DNA from: Synechococcus sp. RS9909
Lineage (GTDB): Bacteria > Cyanobacteriota > Cyanobacteriia > PCC-6307 > Cyanobiaceae
Direction: 5' to 3'
Length of the DNA: 64,000 nucleotides
Assembly: GCF_014279595.1 (NCBI RefSeq)
Contig: NZ_CP047943.1
Coordinates: 1-64,000, forward strand
Part shown: in pieces, positions 10,386 through 19,109 of the stretch
Layout of the letters: every line of letters starts with the position of its first letter
How positions within the stretch are numbered: the stretch's first letter is position 1
The notes under the pieces: generated by a model
Database searches by the model: none
What the model was told of the DNA's origin: nothing
What the model saw: only the letters and a program-made list of their open reading frames with translations
Position numbers and translations under genes: made by a program

Positions 10386-11051
10386 GTGTCCGCTTCTGCT
10401 CCAGGTTCCTCGTCCACGCTGCGACTCGCCCCTGTGCTGCGCTGGCTGGGTCTCACGCTGGTGGTGCTCCTGGTTCTGCAGATCGCTGTGGTCCTCAGTG
10501 GTGCCGACTGGGCGGAGGCGTCGTTTCAACAGCTGCTGATCGAACGGCTCGTCAGCCAGGCCCCGATGGGATTTGTCGGCTTGTTGCTGATGTTGATCGG
10601 GTCGCGCCTGGATCATCCCGTTGCCGATCGCCAGCCGATTCGTTGGGTGGTGTGCGTGCTTTCGGCTCTGCTGGCGATTGCCATGATCGCTGTGGTGCCG
10701 ATGGCGATCAGTGGCAATCAATCGCTCGCCGGTCAGGCGGATCAGACGCTGCAGCAGCGCCGCAGCCAGCTGGAGATGGCCCGACAGCAGGGAAAGAATC
10801 CCGACAACGTGAAGATGCTGGGAGAGCAGCTGGCCCAGGCCGGACAACTGCCTGCTGACGCCACCGATGACGACAAGGCCAAAGCGGCCCAGGAGTTCAT
10901 CGATGGTCAGCTGCAACAGATGAACGATCAGCTTCAGCAGGCGGAGCGCCAGCGCAATCTGGCGATGAATCAACGTCGTTTCGGTGGCACCGTCAGCGCC
11001 GTGGTGCTGGCCATTGCCTTTGTGCTCCTCGCATTCGCGGCTGTTCTCTGA
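10386..11051 (+). CDS. HpsJ-like cyanobacterial membrane protein
   Basis: About 221 residues from the GTG at 10386 (VSASAPGSSS); a longer reading frame upstream overlaps queG and is not used. There are at least four predicted membrane segments: LGLTLVVLLVLQIAVVL, MGFVGLLLMLIG, VVCVLSALLAIAMIAVVPMAI and, at the C-terminus, VSAVVLAIAFVLLAFAAVL. Between the third and fourth lies a glutamine-rich amphipathic helix (residues about 130-195, QADQTLQQRRSQLEMARQQG). This layout resembles the HpsJ family, named from hormogonium polysaccharide genes in filamentous cyanobacteria but also found in unicellular ones. Assignment to HpsJ is from recall, so the function is uncertain. Confidence 0.75.
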   Translation: MSASAPGSSSTLRLAPVLRWLGLTLVVLLVLQIAVVLSGADWAEASFQQLLIERLVSQAPMGFVGLLLMLIGSRLDHPVADRQPIRWVVCVLSALLAIAMIAVVPMAISGNQSLAGQADQTLQQRRSQLEMARQQGKNPDNVKMLGEQLAQAGQLPADATDDDKAKAAQEFIDGQLQQMNDQLQQAERQRNLAMNQRRFGGTVSAVVLAIAFVLLAFAAVL

Positions 11052-11104
11052 TTGCTGGTTAGGTTGGTTGGATCACGTCGCCTCAAGGACCGAGACGTTT
11101 CTTG

Positions 11105-11848
11105 GTGCAGTCCAACCCCAGACCCGATCTGCCGCTCAGCGCCAGACTTCAGCAGGATCTCAAGAATGATCTGATTGCTGGTCTGCTGGTGGTCATTCCG
11201 TTGGCCACCACGATCTGGTTGGCGACCACGGTGAGCCGTTTTGTTTTGGCGTTTCTCACGTCGATTCCAAAGCAGTTCAACCCCTTCATCACGCTCAACC
11301 CCCTGCTGCAGGACCTGATCAATCTGGCCCTCGGCCTCACGGTTCCCCTGCTGGGGATTCTTCTGATCGGTTTGATGGCCCGCAACATCGTGGGCCGATG
11401 GTTGCTGGAGTTCGGTGAGGGCACCTTGTCACGGATTCCCCTGGCGGGATCGGTGTACAAAACGCTGAAACAGCTCCTCGAAACCTTCCTTCGCGACAAT
11501 TCCAAGCGGTTTCGCCGTGTCGTTCTGGTGGAGTACCCCCGCGAGGGTCTGTTCAGCGTCGGTTTCGTGACCGGTGTGGTGGGCCCCTCGTTGCAGGCCG
11601 AACTCGAGGAGCCCCTCCTGAGCGTGTTCATCCCCACCGCTCCCAACCCCACCACCGGCTGGTACGCCTTGGTGCCTGAGTCATCGGTGCGGGATCTCAA
11701 TCTCTCGGTGGAGGATGCATTCCGCACGATCATTTCCGCTGGAATCGTCAATCCGGATGAACGGGAAGCCCCTGTGAATCGCAGTTTTTCCAGTCTTCTC
11801 TCCCAGTTGCGCGCTACCTCTCCGTCGTCCCGCGCCTCGGAAGCGTGA
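11105..11848 (+). CDS. DUF502-family membrane protein
   Basis: A 247-residue protein with two N-terminal membrane helices (LIAGLLVVIPLATTIWLATT and LALGLTVPLLGILLIGLMA) followed by a soluble domain with the family features IPLAGSVYKTLKQ and VVLVEYPREGLFSVGFVTG, and PTAPNPTTGWYALVP, which are hallmarks of DUF502. No activity is known for the family; related plant proteins are LCV/COV-type membrane proteins. The start is the GTG at 11105, with a TTG immediately upstream at 11102. It lies 53 bases after the HpsJ-like gene and 37 bases before nusB, on the same strand, so it may share their transcript. Confidence 0.88.
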   Translation: MQSNPRPDLPLSARLQQDLKNDLIAGLLVVIPLATTIWLATTVSRFVLAFLTSIPKQFNPFITLNPLLQDLINLALGLTVPLLGILLIGLMARNIVGRWLLEFGEGTLSRIPLAGSVYKTLKQLLETFLRDNSKRFRRVVLVEYPREGLFSVGFVTGVVGPSLQAELEEPLLSVFIPTAPNPTTGWYALVPESSVRDLNLSVEDAFRTIISAGIVNPDEREAPVNRSFSSLLSQLRATSPSSRASEA

Positions 11849-11885
11849 TCAGCGATCTGCCTGTGCCAACCTTCGCTTGACCTCC

Positions 11886-12545
11886 ATGCAGTCCCGTTCC
11901 CTGGCCCGTGAGCTGGCGCTCCTGGTGCTCGGTCAGCTTCCTGACCGTGATGGCCAGGTGATGGCAGATCTCTCCCTGGAGACCCTGCTCCAGAAGGCGC
12001 TCGACACCCTGATGCAGCACTGGCGGGAGACCCTGGATGGCTGTGCCGCTGATCTGGAGAAGGCCCAGCAGCATCTGCTCGACAGCGAACTGCAGGATGG
12101 TGGTGATCGCGGCAGCGATCGAGCCGGAACTCAGGTGGTTGCTGTCCGCGATCAGCTGCAGGCGTCGATCGGCGCTGCCGAACAGGTGCTCAATGGTCTC
12201 TCCGGATGTCTGGAGCTGCCCCGCCTGCTGGCACTGGCGGATCAGGATCAGGTGCGTGATGACGCCCGCCGCCGGGTGGCTCTGGTGCTGGAGCAACGCA
12301 GTGCGATCGATGCCCGTCTGGATGGGGTGATGGAAGGTTGGCGTCTCAGCCGTCTGCCACGGATTGATCGCGACATCCTCCGCTTGGCGGTGGTTGATCT
12401 CACCGCTCTCCACACGCCGGCAGCGGTGGCCTGCAACGAAGCCGTGGAGCTGGCCCATCGCTACAGCGATGATCAGGGCCGGCGCATGATCAACGGCGTT
12501 CTGCGCCGACTGCAGCAGGCGACAACAACTGCCGCCAGCTCCTGA
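11886..12545 (+). CDS. nusB: Transcription antitermination factor NusB
   Basis: All-helical protein that, with NusE/S10, binds boxA RNA and helps antitermination of rRNA transcription. It is 219 residues from the ATG at 11886 (MQSRSLARELALLVLGQL), longer than the 140-residue E. coli form because of an insert of about 60-80 residues in the middle, which is typical of cyanobacterial NusB. The C-terminal RLPRIDRDILRLAVVDL and YSDDQGRRMINGVLRRL are the clear NusB signatures. It is followed by ftsY after 40 bases, an arrangement conserved in picocyanobacteria. Confidence 0.94.
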   Translation: MQSRSLARELALLVLGQLPDRDGQVMADLSLETLLQKALDTLMQHWRETLDGCAADLEKAQQHLLDSELQDGGDRGSDRAGTQVVAVRDQLQASIGAAEQVLNGLSGCLELPRLLALADQDQVRDDARRRVALVLEQRSAIDARLDGVMEGWRLSRLPRIDRDILRLAVVDLTALHTPAAVACNEAVELAHRYSDDQGRRMINGVLRRLQQATTTAASS

Positions 12546-12585
12546 GCCCCATCCTCTGATCTCTGGTCACCACCCTGCCGCTTCG

Positions 12586-14007
12586 ATGGTTTACGACTGG
12601 TTCAACCGCACCTCCGTTCCCAACGATGAGGAGGCCCCGTCTCCACCAACCCCCGAGGTTGGTGAGGCTGCGGCTGAAGCAACGGAGGAGGATCCGCTGG
12701 AGTGGGCCCGTCAGGCCTACGCCCGCCTGAAAGCGCAGAAGGCCCAGGTTCAAGCCCAGGTTCAAGTCCCCTCGGCTCAGGACACTCCGGAGCAGGAGCG
12801 CGCGGCGGAACCTGACTCCCCACCAGCCCCGTCGGCTCCCCTGTCGTTGTTGGAGCTGGCGGCGGCGCAGCGTCAGGAGCGTCTGCAGGAGCTCGCGAGT
12901 CGGGCCTCCCGCCTCGAGGAGCCCGCACCGGTTCCCCCCGTTCGCACTGCGCAGACCTCCGAGACGGTTCAGGACAGTCAGGAGCCCCAGCTCGGTGACT
13001 TTGACGACACCTTCACCTGGTCGGCGGAGGTTCTGGCCGCCCAGGGCCGCGAGGTGGATCAGGTGTCGCTGGAGGAGATCGATTGGCTCGGTCGCCTGCG
13101 CCGCGGTCTGGAGAAGACCCGACAGGGCTTTGTCACCAGCCTGCTCGAGACTCTCGGTGATGACCCCCTCACCCCCGAGGTGGTTGATGATCTCGAGGCT
13201 TTGCTGCTGCGGGCGGATGCCGGAGTGCAGGCCACCGATCAGGTGATGGAGGCTCTGCGGCGTCGCCTCAATGAGGAGGTGGTGGATCCCGGAGAGGGGA
13301 TCCGTTTTCTCAAGGAGCAGCTGCGCGGTCTGCTGGAGCAGCCGATTCAGGCCAGCGGCGTTGAACTGCTGGCGCCGGAACGGGGTCGTTTGAACATCTG
13401 GTTGATGGTGGGCGTCAACGGTGTTGGCAAGACCACCACCCTGGGCAAGCTCGCCAATCTGGCCGTGCGCAGTGGCTACAGCGCTCTGGTGGCCGCGGCC
13501 GACACCTTCAGGGCCGCTGCGGTGCAGCAGGTGACGGTGTGGGCGGAGCGGAGCGAGGTGCCGGTGATCTCCAATCCGTCAGCGAACGCCGATCCTGCCG
13601 CTGTGGTGTTCGATGCGATCGGTGCGGCCCGTTCCAAGGGTGTGGATCTGCTCCTGGTCGACACGGCCGGACGACTGCAGACCAAGCACAACCTGATGGA
13701 GGAGCTCCAGAAGATCCGACGCATCGTCGATCGACTCGCTCCGGAAGCCAGGGTGGAGTCGCTGCTGGTGCTGGATGCCAGCCAGGGGCAGAACGGCCTC
13801 AAGCAGGCGATGGCCTTTGCCAAGGCTGCTGATCTCACCGGTGTGGTGATCACCAAACTCGATGGCACCGCCCGCGGTGGTGTCGCTCTGGCGGTGGCAT
13901 CGGAAGCCGGCTTGCCGATCCGGTTCATCGGCGCTGGCGAGGGGATCCGAGATCTCCGCCCTTTCAACAGCTTTGAATTTGTCGAGGCGTTGCTGGCTGG
14001 CCGCTGA
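12586..14007 (+). CDS. ftsY: Signal recognition particle receptor FtsY
   Basis: GTPase receptor for the signal recognition particle, directing ribosomes making membrane proteins to the inner or thylakoid membrane. The 473-residue protein has an acidic, Pro/Gln/Glu-rich N-terminal A domain (about residues 1-155), including the short repeat QVQAQVQ, and then the NG core. Motifs include the P-loop GVNGVGKTTTLGKLAN at about residue 276, AADTFRAAAVQQ, DTAGRLQTKHNLM and TKLDGTARGG. The ending FNSFEFVEALL is usual. The ATG at 12586 is the only sensible start. It is followed after 36 bases by a phosphatase gene. Confidence 0.97.
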   Translation: MVYDWFNRTSVPNDEEAPSPPTPEVGEAAAEATEEDPLEWARQAYARLKAQKAQVQAQVQVPSAQDTPEQERAAEPDSPPAPSAPLSLLELAAAQRQERLQELASRASRLEEPAPVPPVRTAQTSETVQDSQEPQLGDFDDTFTWSAEVLAAQGREVDQVSLEEIDWLGRLRRGLEKTRQGFVTSLLETLGDDPLTPEVVDDLEALLLRADAGVQATDQVMEALRRRLNEEVVDPGEGIRFLKEQLRGLLEQPIQASGVELLAPERGRLNIWLMVGVNGVGKTTTLGKLANLAVRSGYSALVAAADTFRAAAVQQVTVWAERSEVPVISNPSANADPAAVVFDAIGAARSKGVDLLLVDTAGRLQTKHNLMEELQKIRRIVDRLAPEARVESLLVLDASQGQNGLKQAMAFAKAADLTGVVITKLDGTARGGVALAVASEAGLPIRFIGAGEGIRDLRPFNSFEFVEALLAGR

Positions 14008-14043
14008 ACCCTTGCTACTTTGCGGGTCCTGCCATGGTCGGCC

Positions 14044-15453
14044 GTGAGCAGCAAGCCACCACGGCGCCATTCCACTCCGCGTCAACGCAGCAGCGTTCAG
14101 CCGTTGACGGCCACGGCGTCTCTGCGTCAGCTGCTCGACAGCCTCTCCAACGAGCAGCGCACCAATCAGGACCTTCTGGTTTCGCTGGGATTCGCCCTGC
14201 GCAGCTTCACCAACCTGCATCGGTTTCTGGAACTGGTGCCGGTGGTCGCCTCCCGTCTGGTGGGCGTGGATGGTGCCTTGCTGGTGCCCTTTCAGCCGGA
14301 TGGTCGGCTCTGGCGGGAACAACTGCAGGTGCTTCCTGTGGAACGTTCGGAGGAACTGCTCCGCCAGATCGCGGCCTTTGGACCCGGCCATGCCGTCGGT
14401 TTTGCCTCTGAAGAGGCGCAGGTGCAGGCCCTGGATCAGCTTGTGCAGCGCCAGCTCGGCCGTTCCGATCTGTTCGCCACCTCCCTGGTGGCGCGGGGAC
14501 GGCAGCGCGGGCGGTTGTATGTCTTCAACAGCACCGGGCCGCTGGTCTGGAGTGAGGTGCACCGCCGCCATGTGCAGCTCGTCGCCGATCTCACCGGCGT
14601 GGCGATTGAGAACGATCTCATGCTGCAGGAGGCGCGCCGGCATGAGCGGGTCGATCGACAGCTGAGCATCGGTGCCGAGATCCAGGCCCAGTTGCTGCCG
14701 GATCACTGCCCGGTGATTGAGGGCGTGGAACTTTCGGCCCGCTGTCGGCCTGCGTTTCAGGTGGGCGGCGACTACTACGACTTCATTCCCACCCGTCCGG
14801 AACTGATCGGTCGGCGCCGGGAGCGGGGGCGTTGGGCTCTGGTGATGGGCGATGTGATGGGAAAGGGGGTTCCCGCTGGCCTGTTGATGACCCTGTTGCG
14901 CGGCATGCTGCGCGCTGAGGTGCTGAGCGGCCTGCCGCCGGATCGGATTCTTCACGATCTCAACCAACTGGCGCAGGAAGACCTGGCCCAGTCGCACCGG
15001 TTTGTGACTCTCTTTTATTCCGATTTCGATCCGCGCACCCGTCGGCTCCGTTTTGCCAATGCGGCTCACAATCCGCCCTTGATCTGGCGAGCGCAGCAGC
15101 GCAGCATCGGGCGGCTGGATGCGCCTGGTCTGTTGATCGGACTGCAACCGGAAGCGGATTACGGCTGTGGTCAGGTGGTGCTCGAACCGGGTGATGTGAT
15201 CCTTTATTACACCGATGGGGTCACCGAGGCCCCGGGAATCACCGGGGATCGCTTTGATGAGGCCAGGCTCATGCGCACCCTGGAAGGTGCTTGTCGATCC
15301 GGGATGGGATCCCAGGGAATCCTCGATCAGCTCTTCACCCGATTGGATCGCTTCGTGGGTGCGGACCGGCAGCTGGAGGACGATGCTTCGATGGTGGTGC
15401 TCAAGGTGCGCGAGGAGGTGATGCTGCCGTCCGTCCCCCGTGCGTCCCTCTGA
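14044..15453 (+). CDS. PP2C/SpoIIE-type phosphatase with GAF-like sensor (RsbU-like)
   Basis: About 469 residues from the GTG at 14044. The N-terminal half (residues about 45-200) reads as a GAF-like sensory domain (LLVSLGFALRSFTNLHRFLELVPVVA at its start, shown here only as landmarks LHRFLELVP and LVGVDGALLVPF). A helical linker follows, and from about residue 215 comes a SpoIIE/PP2C domain: QLLPDHCP, FQVGGDYYDFI, LVMGDVMGKGVPAGLLM (metal-binding Asp), FVTLFYSDFD, ANAAHNPPLI, YTDGVTEA and DDASMVVLKV at the end. Such proteins dephosphorylate anti-sigma-factor antagonists in partner switching. No antagonist or anti-sigma gene is adjacent, so the target is unknown. Confidence 0.9.
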   Translation: MSSKPPRRHSTPRQRSSVQPLTATASLRQLLDSLSNEQRTNQDLLVSLGFALRSFTNLHRFLELVPVVASRLVGVDGALLVPFQPDGRLWREQLQVLPVERSEELLRQIAAFGPGHAVGFASEEAQVQALDQLVQRQLGRSDLFATSLVARGRQRGRLYVFNSTGPLVWSEVHRRHVQLVADLTGVAIENDLMLQEARRHERVDRQLSIGAEIQAQLLPDHCPVIEGVELSARCRPAFQVGGDYYDFIPTRPELIGRRRERGRWALVMGDVMGKGVPAGLLMTLLRGMLRAEVLSGLPPDRILHDLNQLAQEDLAQSHRFVTLFYSDFDPRTRRLRFANAAHNPPLIWRAQQRSIGRLDAPGLLIGLQPEADYGCGQVVLEPGDVILYYTDGVTEAPGITGDRFDEARLMRTLEGACRSGMGSQGILDQLFTRLDRFVGADRQLEDDASMVVLKVREEVMLPSVPRASL

Positions 15454-15485
15454 CAAGCTGAAGCTGTGTGCTGGGATCGGCAGCG

Positions 15486-16898
15486 ATGACAGGCGGGGTG
15501 ACGGGTGGCGGAACGACGACCTGGAGTGATCGTTTCGATCAGGGCCTGCATCCGGCGATTGAGCGTTTCAACGCCTCGATCGGGTTCGACATCCAGTTGC
15601 TGCAGGAGGATCTGGATGGGTCGATCGCCCACGCCAGGATGCTGGCGGAGTGTGGTGTGATCAGCGCCGCTGAGGCCGATCAGCTCTGCGGCGGGCTGGA
15701 GCAGATTCGCAGCGAGGCTGCGGCGGGAACCTTTCAGCCTGGGCTCGCTGATGAGGATGTGCACTTCGCTGTCGAGCGGCGGCTGATCGCCCTGCTCGGA
15801 CCGGTGGGCAAGAAGCTGCACACCGGTCGCAGCCGTAATGACCAGGTGGGAACGGATCTGCGCCTCTGGTTGCGGCGGCGGATGGAGGGGTTGGAGCAGG
15901 GGATCGTGCGGTTTCAGCGTGCCCTGCTGGTGCAGGCTGATCGCCATCGTCAGACCCTGATTCCCGGGTACACCCACCTGCAGCGGGCCCAACCCCTGTG
16001 TCTGGCCCATCACCTGCTGGCCTACGTGGAGATGCTCGAGCGCGATCGGCAGCGGTTCGCTGATGTGCGCACGCGCGTCAACATCTGTCCGCTCGGTGCC
16101 GCTGCTCTGGCTGGAACCTCGGTGCCGATCAACCGGCGCCACACTGCTGCGGCCCTCGGCTTTGATCAGATCTATGCCAACAGTCTTGATGCCGTGAGCG
16201 ACCGCGATTTCGCGGTGGAGTTCAGCGCTGCCGCCTCCCTGGTGATGGTGCATCTCAGCCGACTGGCGGAGGAGGTGATTTTCTGGGCGAGTGAAGAATG
16301 CGGCTTTGTGCGCCTGAGCGACCGTTGCGCCACGGGCAGCAGCCTGATGCCGCAGAAGAAAAATCCGGATGTGCCCGAACTGGTGCGCGGCAAGTGTGGC
16401 CGGGTCTTCGGTCACCTCCAGGGTTTGCTGACGATGATCAAAGGCCTGCCGCTCGCTTACAACAAAGACTTTCAGGAAGACAAGGAAGCGCTCTTTGATG
16501 TGGTGCGCACCACGGGCGATTGCCTCGAAGCGATGGCGATCCTGCTCGAGGACGGTGTGGTCTTCCAGCCGGAGCGTCTCGAGCAGGCTGTGGTCACGGA
16601 TTTTTCCAATGCCACCGATGTGGCCGACTATCTCGTAGCGCGGGGGGTTCCCTTCCGAGAGGCCTATCAGTTGGTGGGTGCCGTGGTGAAACGGTGTTTG
16701 CAGGAGGGGCAATTGCTGCGGGATCTGAGCCTGGAGCAATGGCGCGCCTTTCACCCGGTGATCGAGGCGGATCTGCTGGAGGCCCTGGTGCCGCGTCAGG
16801 TGGTGGCGGCCCGTCTCAGTGAGGGTGGAACGGCGTTTGTGCGGGTGGAGGAGCAGTTGGCGCTGTGGTTGGAGCGACTGCCCGTCACGGCCGGCTGA
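15486..16898 (+). CDS. argH: Argininosuccinate lyase
   Basis: Final step of arginine synthesis, splitting argininosuccinate into arginine and fumarate. The 470-residue protein starts at the ATG at 15486 ([20 protein letters not shown]). Fumarase/aspartase superfamily motifs are intact: [20 protein letters not shown] (substrate site), [11 protein letters not shown], and the mobile signature loop [16 protein letters not shown] with the catalytic serine. The conserved position between the RsbU-like gene and the RRM protein is found in related picocyanobacteria. Confidence 0.97.
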   Translation: MTGGVTGGGTTTWSDRFDQGLHPAIERFNASIGFDIQLLQEDLDGSIAHARMLAECGVISAAEADQLCGGLEQIRSEAAAGTFQPGLADEDVHFAVERRLIALLGPVGKKLHTGRSRNDQVGTDLRLWLRRRMEGLEQGIVRFQRALLVQADRHRQTLIPGYTHLQRAQPLCLAHHLLAYVEMLERDRQRFADVRTRVNICPLGAAALAGTSVPINRRHTAAALGFDQIYANSLDAVSDRDFAVEFSAAASLVMVHLSRLAEEVIFWASEECGFVRLSDRCATGSSLMPQKKNPDVPELVRGKCGRVFGHLQGLLTMIKGLPLAYNKDFQEDKEALFDVVRTTGDCLEAMAILLEDGVVFQPERLEQAVVTDFSNATDVADYLVARGVPFREAYQLVGAVVKRCLQEGQLLRDLSLEQWRAFHPVIEADLLEALVPRQVVAARLSEGGTAFVRVEEQLALWLERLPVTAG

Positions 16899-16972
16899 AC
16901 GAACCGTCTGACTGGGTCTACGCTGAGCAGGCCGTAGGCCATTGGCCCTTTCAACAACGGTCCACCAGGAAA

Positions 16973-17479
16973 GTGAGCATTTTCGTCGGCAATTTGCCCT
17001 TCCGCGCAGAGCAGGAAGACGTCATTGAACTGTTCGCCGCCTATGGCGAAGTCACCAATTGTGCCCTTCCTCTTGAGCGCGATACCGGACGCAAGCGCGG
17101 TTTCGCTTTCATTGAAATGGCAGATGAAGCGGCTGAAGCCGCAGCCATTGAAGCTCTGCAGGGTGCGGAGCTGATGGGTCGTCCGTTGCGGATCAACAAA
17201 GCCGAACCGCGTGGCAGCGCACCGCGTCGCGGCGGCGGTGGTTATGGCGGTGGCGGCTACGGGGGTGGCGGCTATGGCGGCGGTGGTCGTGGCGCAGACC
17301 GCGGCGGCTACGGCGATGGTGGCGGCTCCGGTGCGCGTGGTTGGGAAGACCGCAGTTATGGCGGCGGTGCGCCTCAGGCCGGTGCTGATGACGACGGCCG
17401 CAGCCGGCGTCGACGGGGTGGCGCTGCTCCTGCGCCTCAGAGTGATGACTACGGCGATTACGGCGGTGCCGAAGGCTGA
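16973..17479 (+). CDS. RNA-binding protein with one RRM and a glycine-rich tail
   Basis: 168 residues, start GTG at 16973 preceded by a Shine-Dalgarno-like AGGAAA. Residues 1-80 form one RNA recognition motif with RNP2 (IFVGNL) and RNP1 (KRGFAFIEM). From residue 83 the tail is rich in Gly, Tyr and Arg, with GGGGYGGGGYGGGGYGGGG-type repeats and RGG-like stretches, ending in acidic DDYGDYGGAEG. This is the cyanobacterial Rbp family, linked to cold response and to mRNA localisation near thylakoids in other species. The GGYGGG repeats in the DNA (17225-17300) are low complexity and prone to length change. Confidence 0.93.
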   Translation: MSIFVGNLPFRAEQEDVIELFAAYGEVTNCALPLERDTGRKRGFAFIEMADEAAEAAAIEALQGAELMGRPLRINKAEPRGSAPRRGGGGYGGGGYGGGGYGGGGRGADRGGYGDGGGSGARGWEDRSYGGGAPQAGADDDGRSRRRRGGAAPAPQSDDYGDYGGAEG

Positions 17480-17523
17480 GCGCTGATCGCCACCTCTGGC
17501 GCGCTGTTCAGATGGCGGGATGT

Positions 17524-18528
17524 TCAGAGCCCGGCAGCTTCCAGTTGTCGGGCGGCATCGTCGAGCACGCTCAGGTCAGCCCCCTTGCGTTGGGCGTTCT
17601 GACCAAGATCGCGGCGCCAGTGCCGCGCTCCCGGCACCCCTTCCACCAGATGCACCAGGTGGCGGCCTAGATCCCAGAGGCGGCCGCCGCGTTGGAGGTG
17701 GCGTTCGGCATGGGGAAGCAGCCCTCGCACCACGCCGGCGGCGCTGATGCTTCGGGCTGGATCGCCATAGATCAACGCATCGATGGCCGTCCATCGCAGT
17801 GGATGGGCGTACACAGCGCGGCCCACCATGGCGCCATCGCAATGCTGGAGAGCCTCAAGGCAATCGTCCGGAGTGTCCAGGCCTCCGTTCAGTTCGATCA
17901 ACAGCTCCGGTCTGCGTCGCTTCAAGGCGATCACCCGGTCGTATTGAAGCGGTGGAATCGTGCGGTTCTGTTTCGGATCCAGACCATCGAGCCAGGCCTT
18001 GCGGGCATGCACGGCAAAGCGACTGGCGCCAGCGTCGGCCAGCCGATCCACAAAGGCCTGCAGCAGGGCATCGCTATCGAGGTCATCGATGCCCACGCGG
18101 TGTTTCACCGTCACCGGCAGAGGCGAGGCTCTGACCATGGCCTCGACGCAGCGGGCCACGGTGTCGGGTTCGGCCATCAGGCAGGCTCCGAAGTTGCCTG
18201 CCTGCACCCTCGGGCTCGGACAGCCCACATTGAGGTTGATTTCGTCGTAGCCCCAGTCGGCCGCCATCCGCGTCGCCTCTGCCAGGAGGGCGGGATCGTC
18301 GCCTCCCACCTGCAGAGCCAGGGGATGCTCCATGGGATCGAAGTCCAGCAGCCGCTCTCGCCGCTCGCTGTGGTGTAGGGCCTGCACCACCACCATTTCG
18401 CTGTAGAGCAGGGCCCGGCGGCTGATCTGCCGCATCAACATTCGGAAATGGCGGTCGGTGCAATCGAGCATCGGCGCCACGCTGAAACGCCACGGCGGTT
18501 CCCGTTTGGGCTCGATCGGAGGCTCCAT
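17524..18528 (-). CDS. dusA: tRNA-dihydrouridine synthase (DusA type)
   Basis: FMN enzyme that reduces uridines in the D-loop of tRNA. The 334-residue protein starts at the ATG at 18528 (MEPPIEPKREPPWRFSVAPM); an upstream in-frame start would overlap msrB. Motifs are SVAPMLDCTDRHFRML at the start of the TIM barrel, INLNVGCPSPRVQAGNFGAC (catalytic Cys in GAC), PVTVKHRVGIDD and ELNGGLDT, characteristic of the DusA branch. It faces msrB divergently, with 68 bases between the starts. Confidence 0.94.
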   Translation of the reverse strand: MEPPIEPKREPPWRFSVAPMLDCTDRHFRMLMRQISRRALLYSEMVVVQALHHSERRERLLDFDPMEHPLALQVGGDDPALLAEATRMAADWGYDEINLNVGCPSPRVQAGNFGACLMAEPDTVARCVEAMVRASPLPVTVKHRVGIDDLDSDALLQAFVDRLADAGASRFAVHARKAWLDGLDPKQNRTIPPLQYDRVIALKRRRPELLIELNGGLDTPDDCLEALQHCDGAMVGRAVYAHPLRWTAIDALIYGDPARSISAAGVVRGLLPHAERHLQRGGRLWDLGRHLVHLVEGVPGARHWRRDLGQNAQRKGADLSVLDDAARQLEAAGL

Positions 18529-18596
18529 GTCCCCATGCTGCCTCGCACCGGCTCCCGCCTCCTTTAAAACGGAGTCATTGGGTTGTTGGTCCAGTG

Positions 18597-19109
18597 ATGA
18601 CATCGGGACTTTCCGACAGGCTTCTGCCCCGCCGGTCGCTCCTGCTCAGCGGTGTGGCGGGTGTGGCGGCTTGGCTCGCGGCGCCGAGGCCTGTCCTCGC
18701 TGCCTCCAAGGCCGGTGAGTCTGCCTGGAACCTCTCCGATGCGGAGTGGAAGAAGCGTTTGTCTCCCGAGGCTTATCAGGTGCTGCGGCGGGAGGGAACG
18801 GAGCGACCCTTCAGCAGTCCGCTCAATGCGGAACAACGTTCCGGCACTTATCACTGTGCCGGTTGTGATCTCCCCCTGTTCTCCGCCAAGGCGAAATTCG
18901 ACAGCGGCACCGGCTGGCCGAGCTTCTGGGCACCGCTCAACGGCGCGATTGCCACAAAAGTAGATTTCAAATTGATCATTCCGCGCACCGAATACCACTG
19001 TCGTCGTTGCGGCGGACATCAGGGTCATGTGTTCAATGACGGCCCAAAGCCCACAGGAAAGCGCTACTGCAACAACGGCGTCGCCCTGCGGTTCCAGCCG
19101 GCTGCATGA
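18597..19109 (+). CDS. msrB: Peptide-methionine (R)-S-oxide reductase with possible Tat signal
   Basis: Repairs the R form of methionine sulfoxide in proteins. The ATG at 18597 gives 170 residues. The catalytic domain has zinc-binding CAGC and CRRC pairs, FDSGTGWPSFW, GGHQGHVFNDGP and the catalytic cysteine in RYCNNGVALRF. Upstream of the domain are about 50 extra residues with PRRSLLLSGVAGVAAWLAAP, a twin-arginine-like signal with a hydrophobic core and a possible cleavage site after VLA. This suggests export to the periplasm or thylakoid lumen, where oxidative damage from photosynthesis would be repaired. Its last 74 bases overlap the next gene in another frame. Confidence 0.93.
   Translation: MTSGLSDRLLPRRSLLLSGVAGVAAWLAAPRPVLAASKAGESAWNLSDAEWKKRLSPEAYQVLRREGTERPFSSPLNAEQRSGTYHCAGCDLPLFSAKAKFDSGTGWPSFWAPLNGAIATKVDFKLIIPRTEYHCRRCGGHQGHVFNDGPKPTGKRYCNNGVALRFQPAA

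Noticed and set aside
13579-15456. 625-residue open frame on the minus strand opposite ftsY and the phosphatase gene
   Set aside because: It covers two clearly recognised plus-strand genes, and its His/Gln-rich sequence is that of a shadow frame in GC-rich DNA.
17225-17300. GC-rich repeated triplets resembling a satellite or CRISPR
   Set aside because: They encode the Gly-rich tail of the RRM protein; no spacers or regular repeat unit as in CRISPR.
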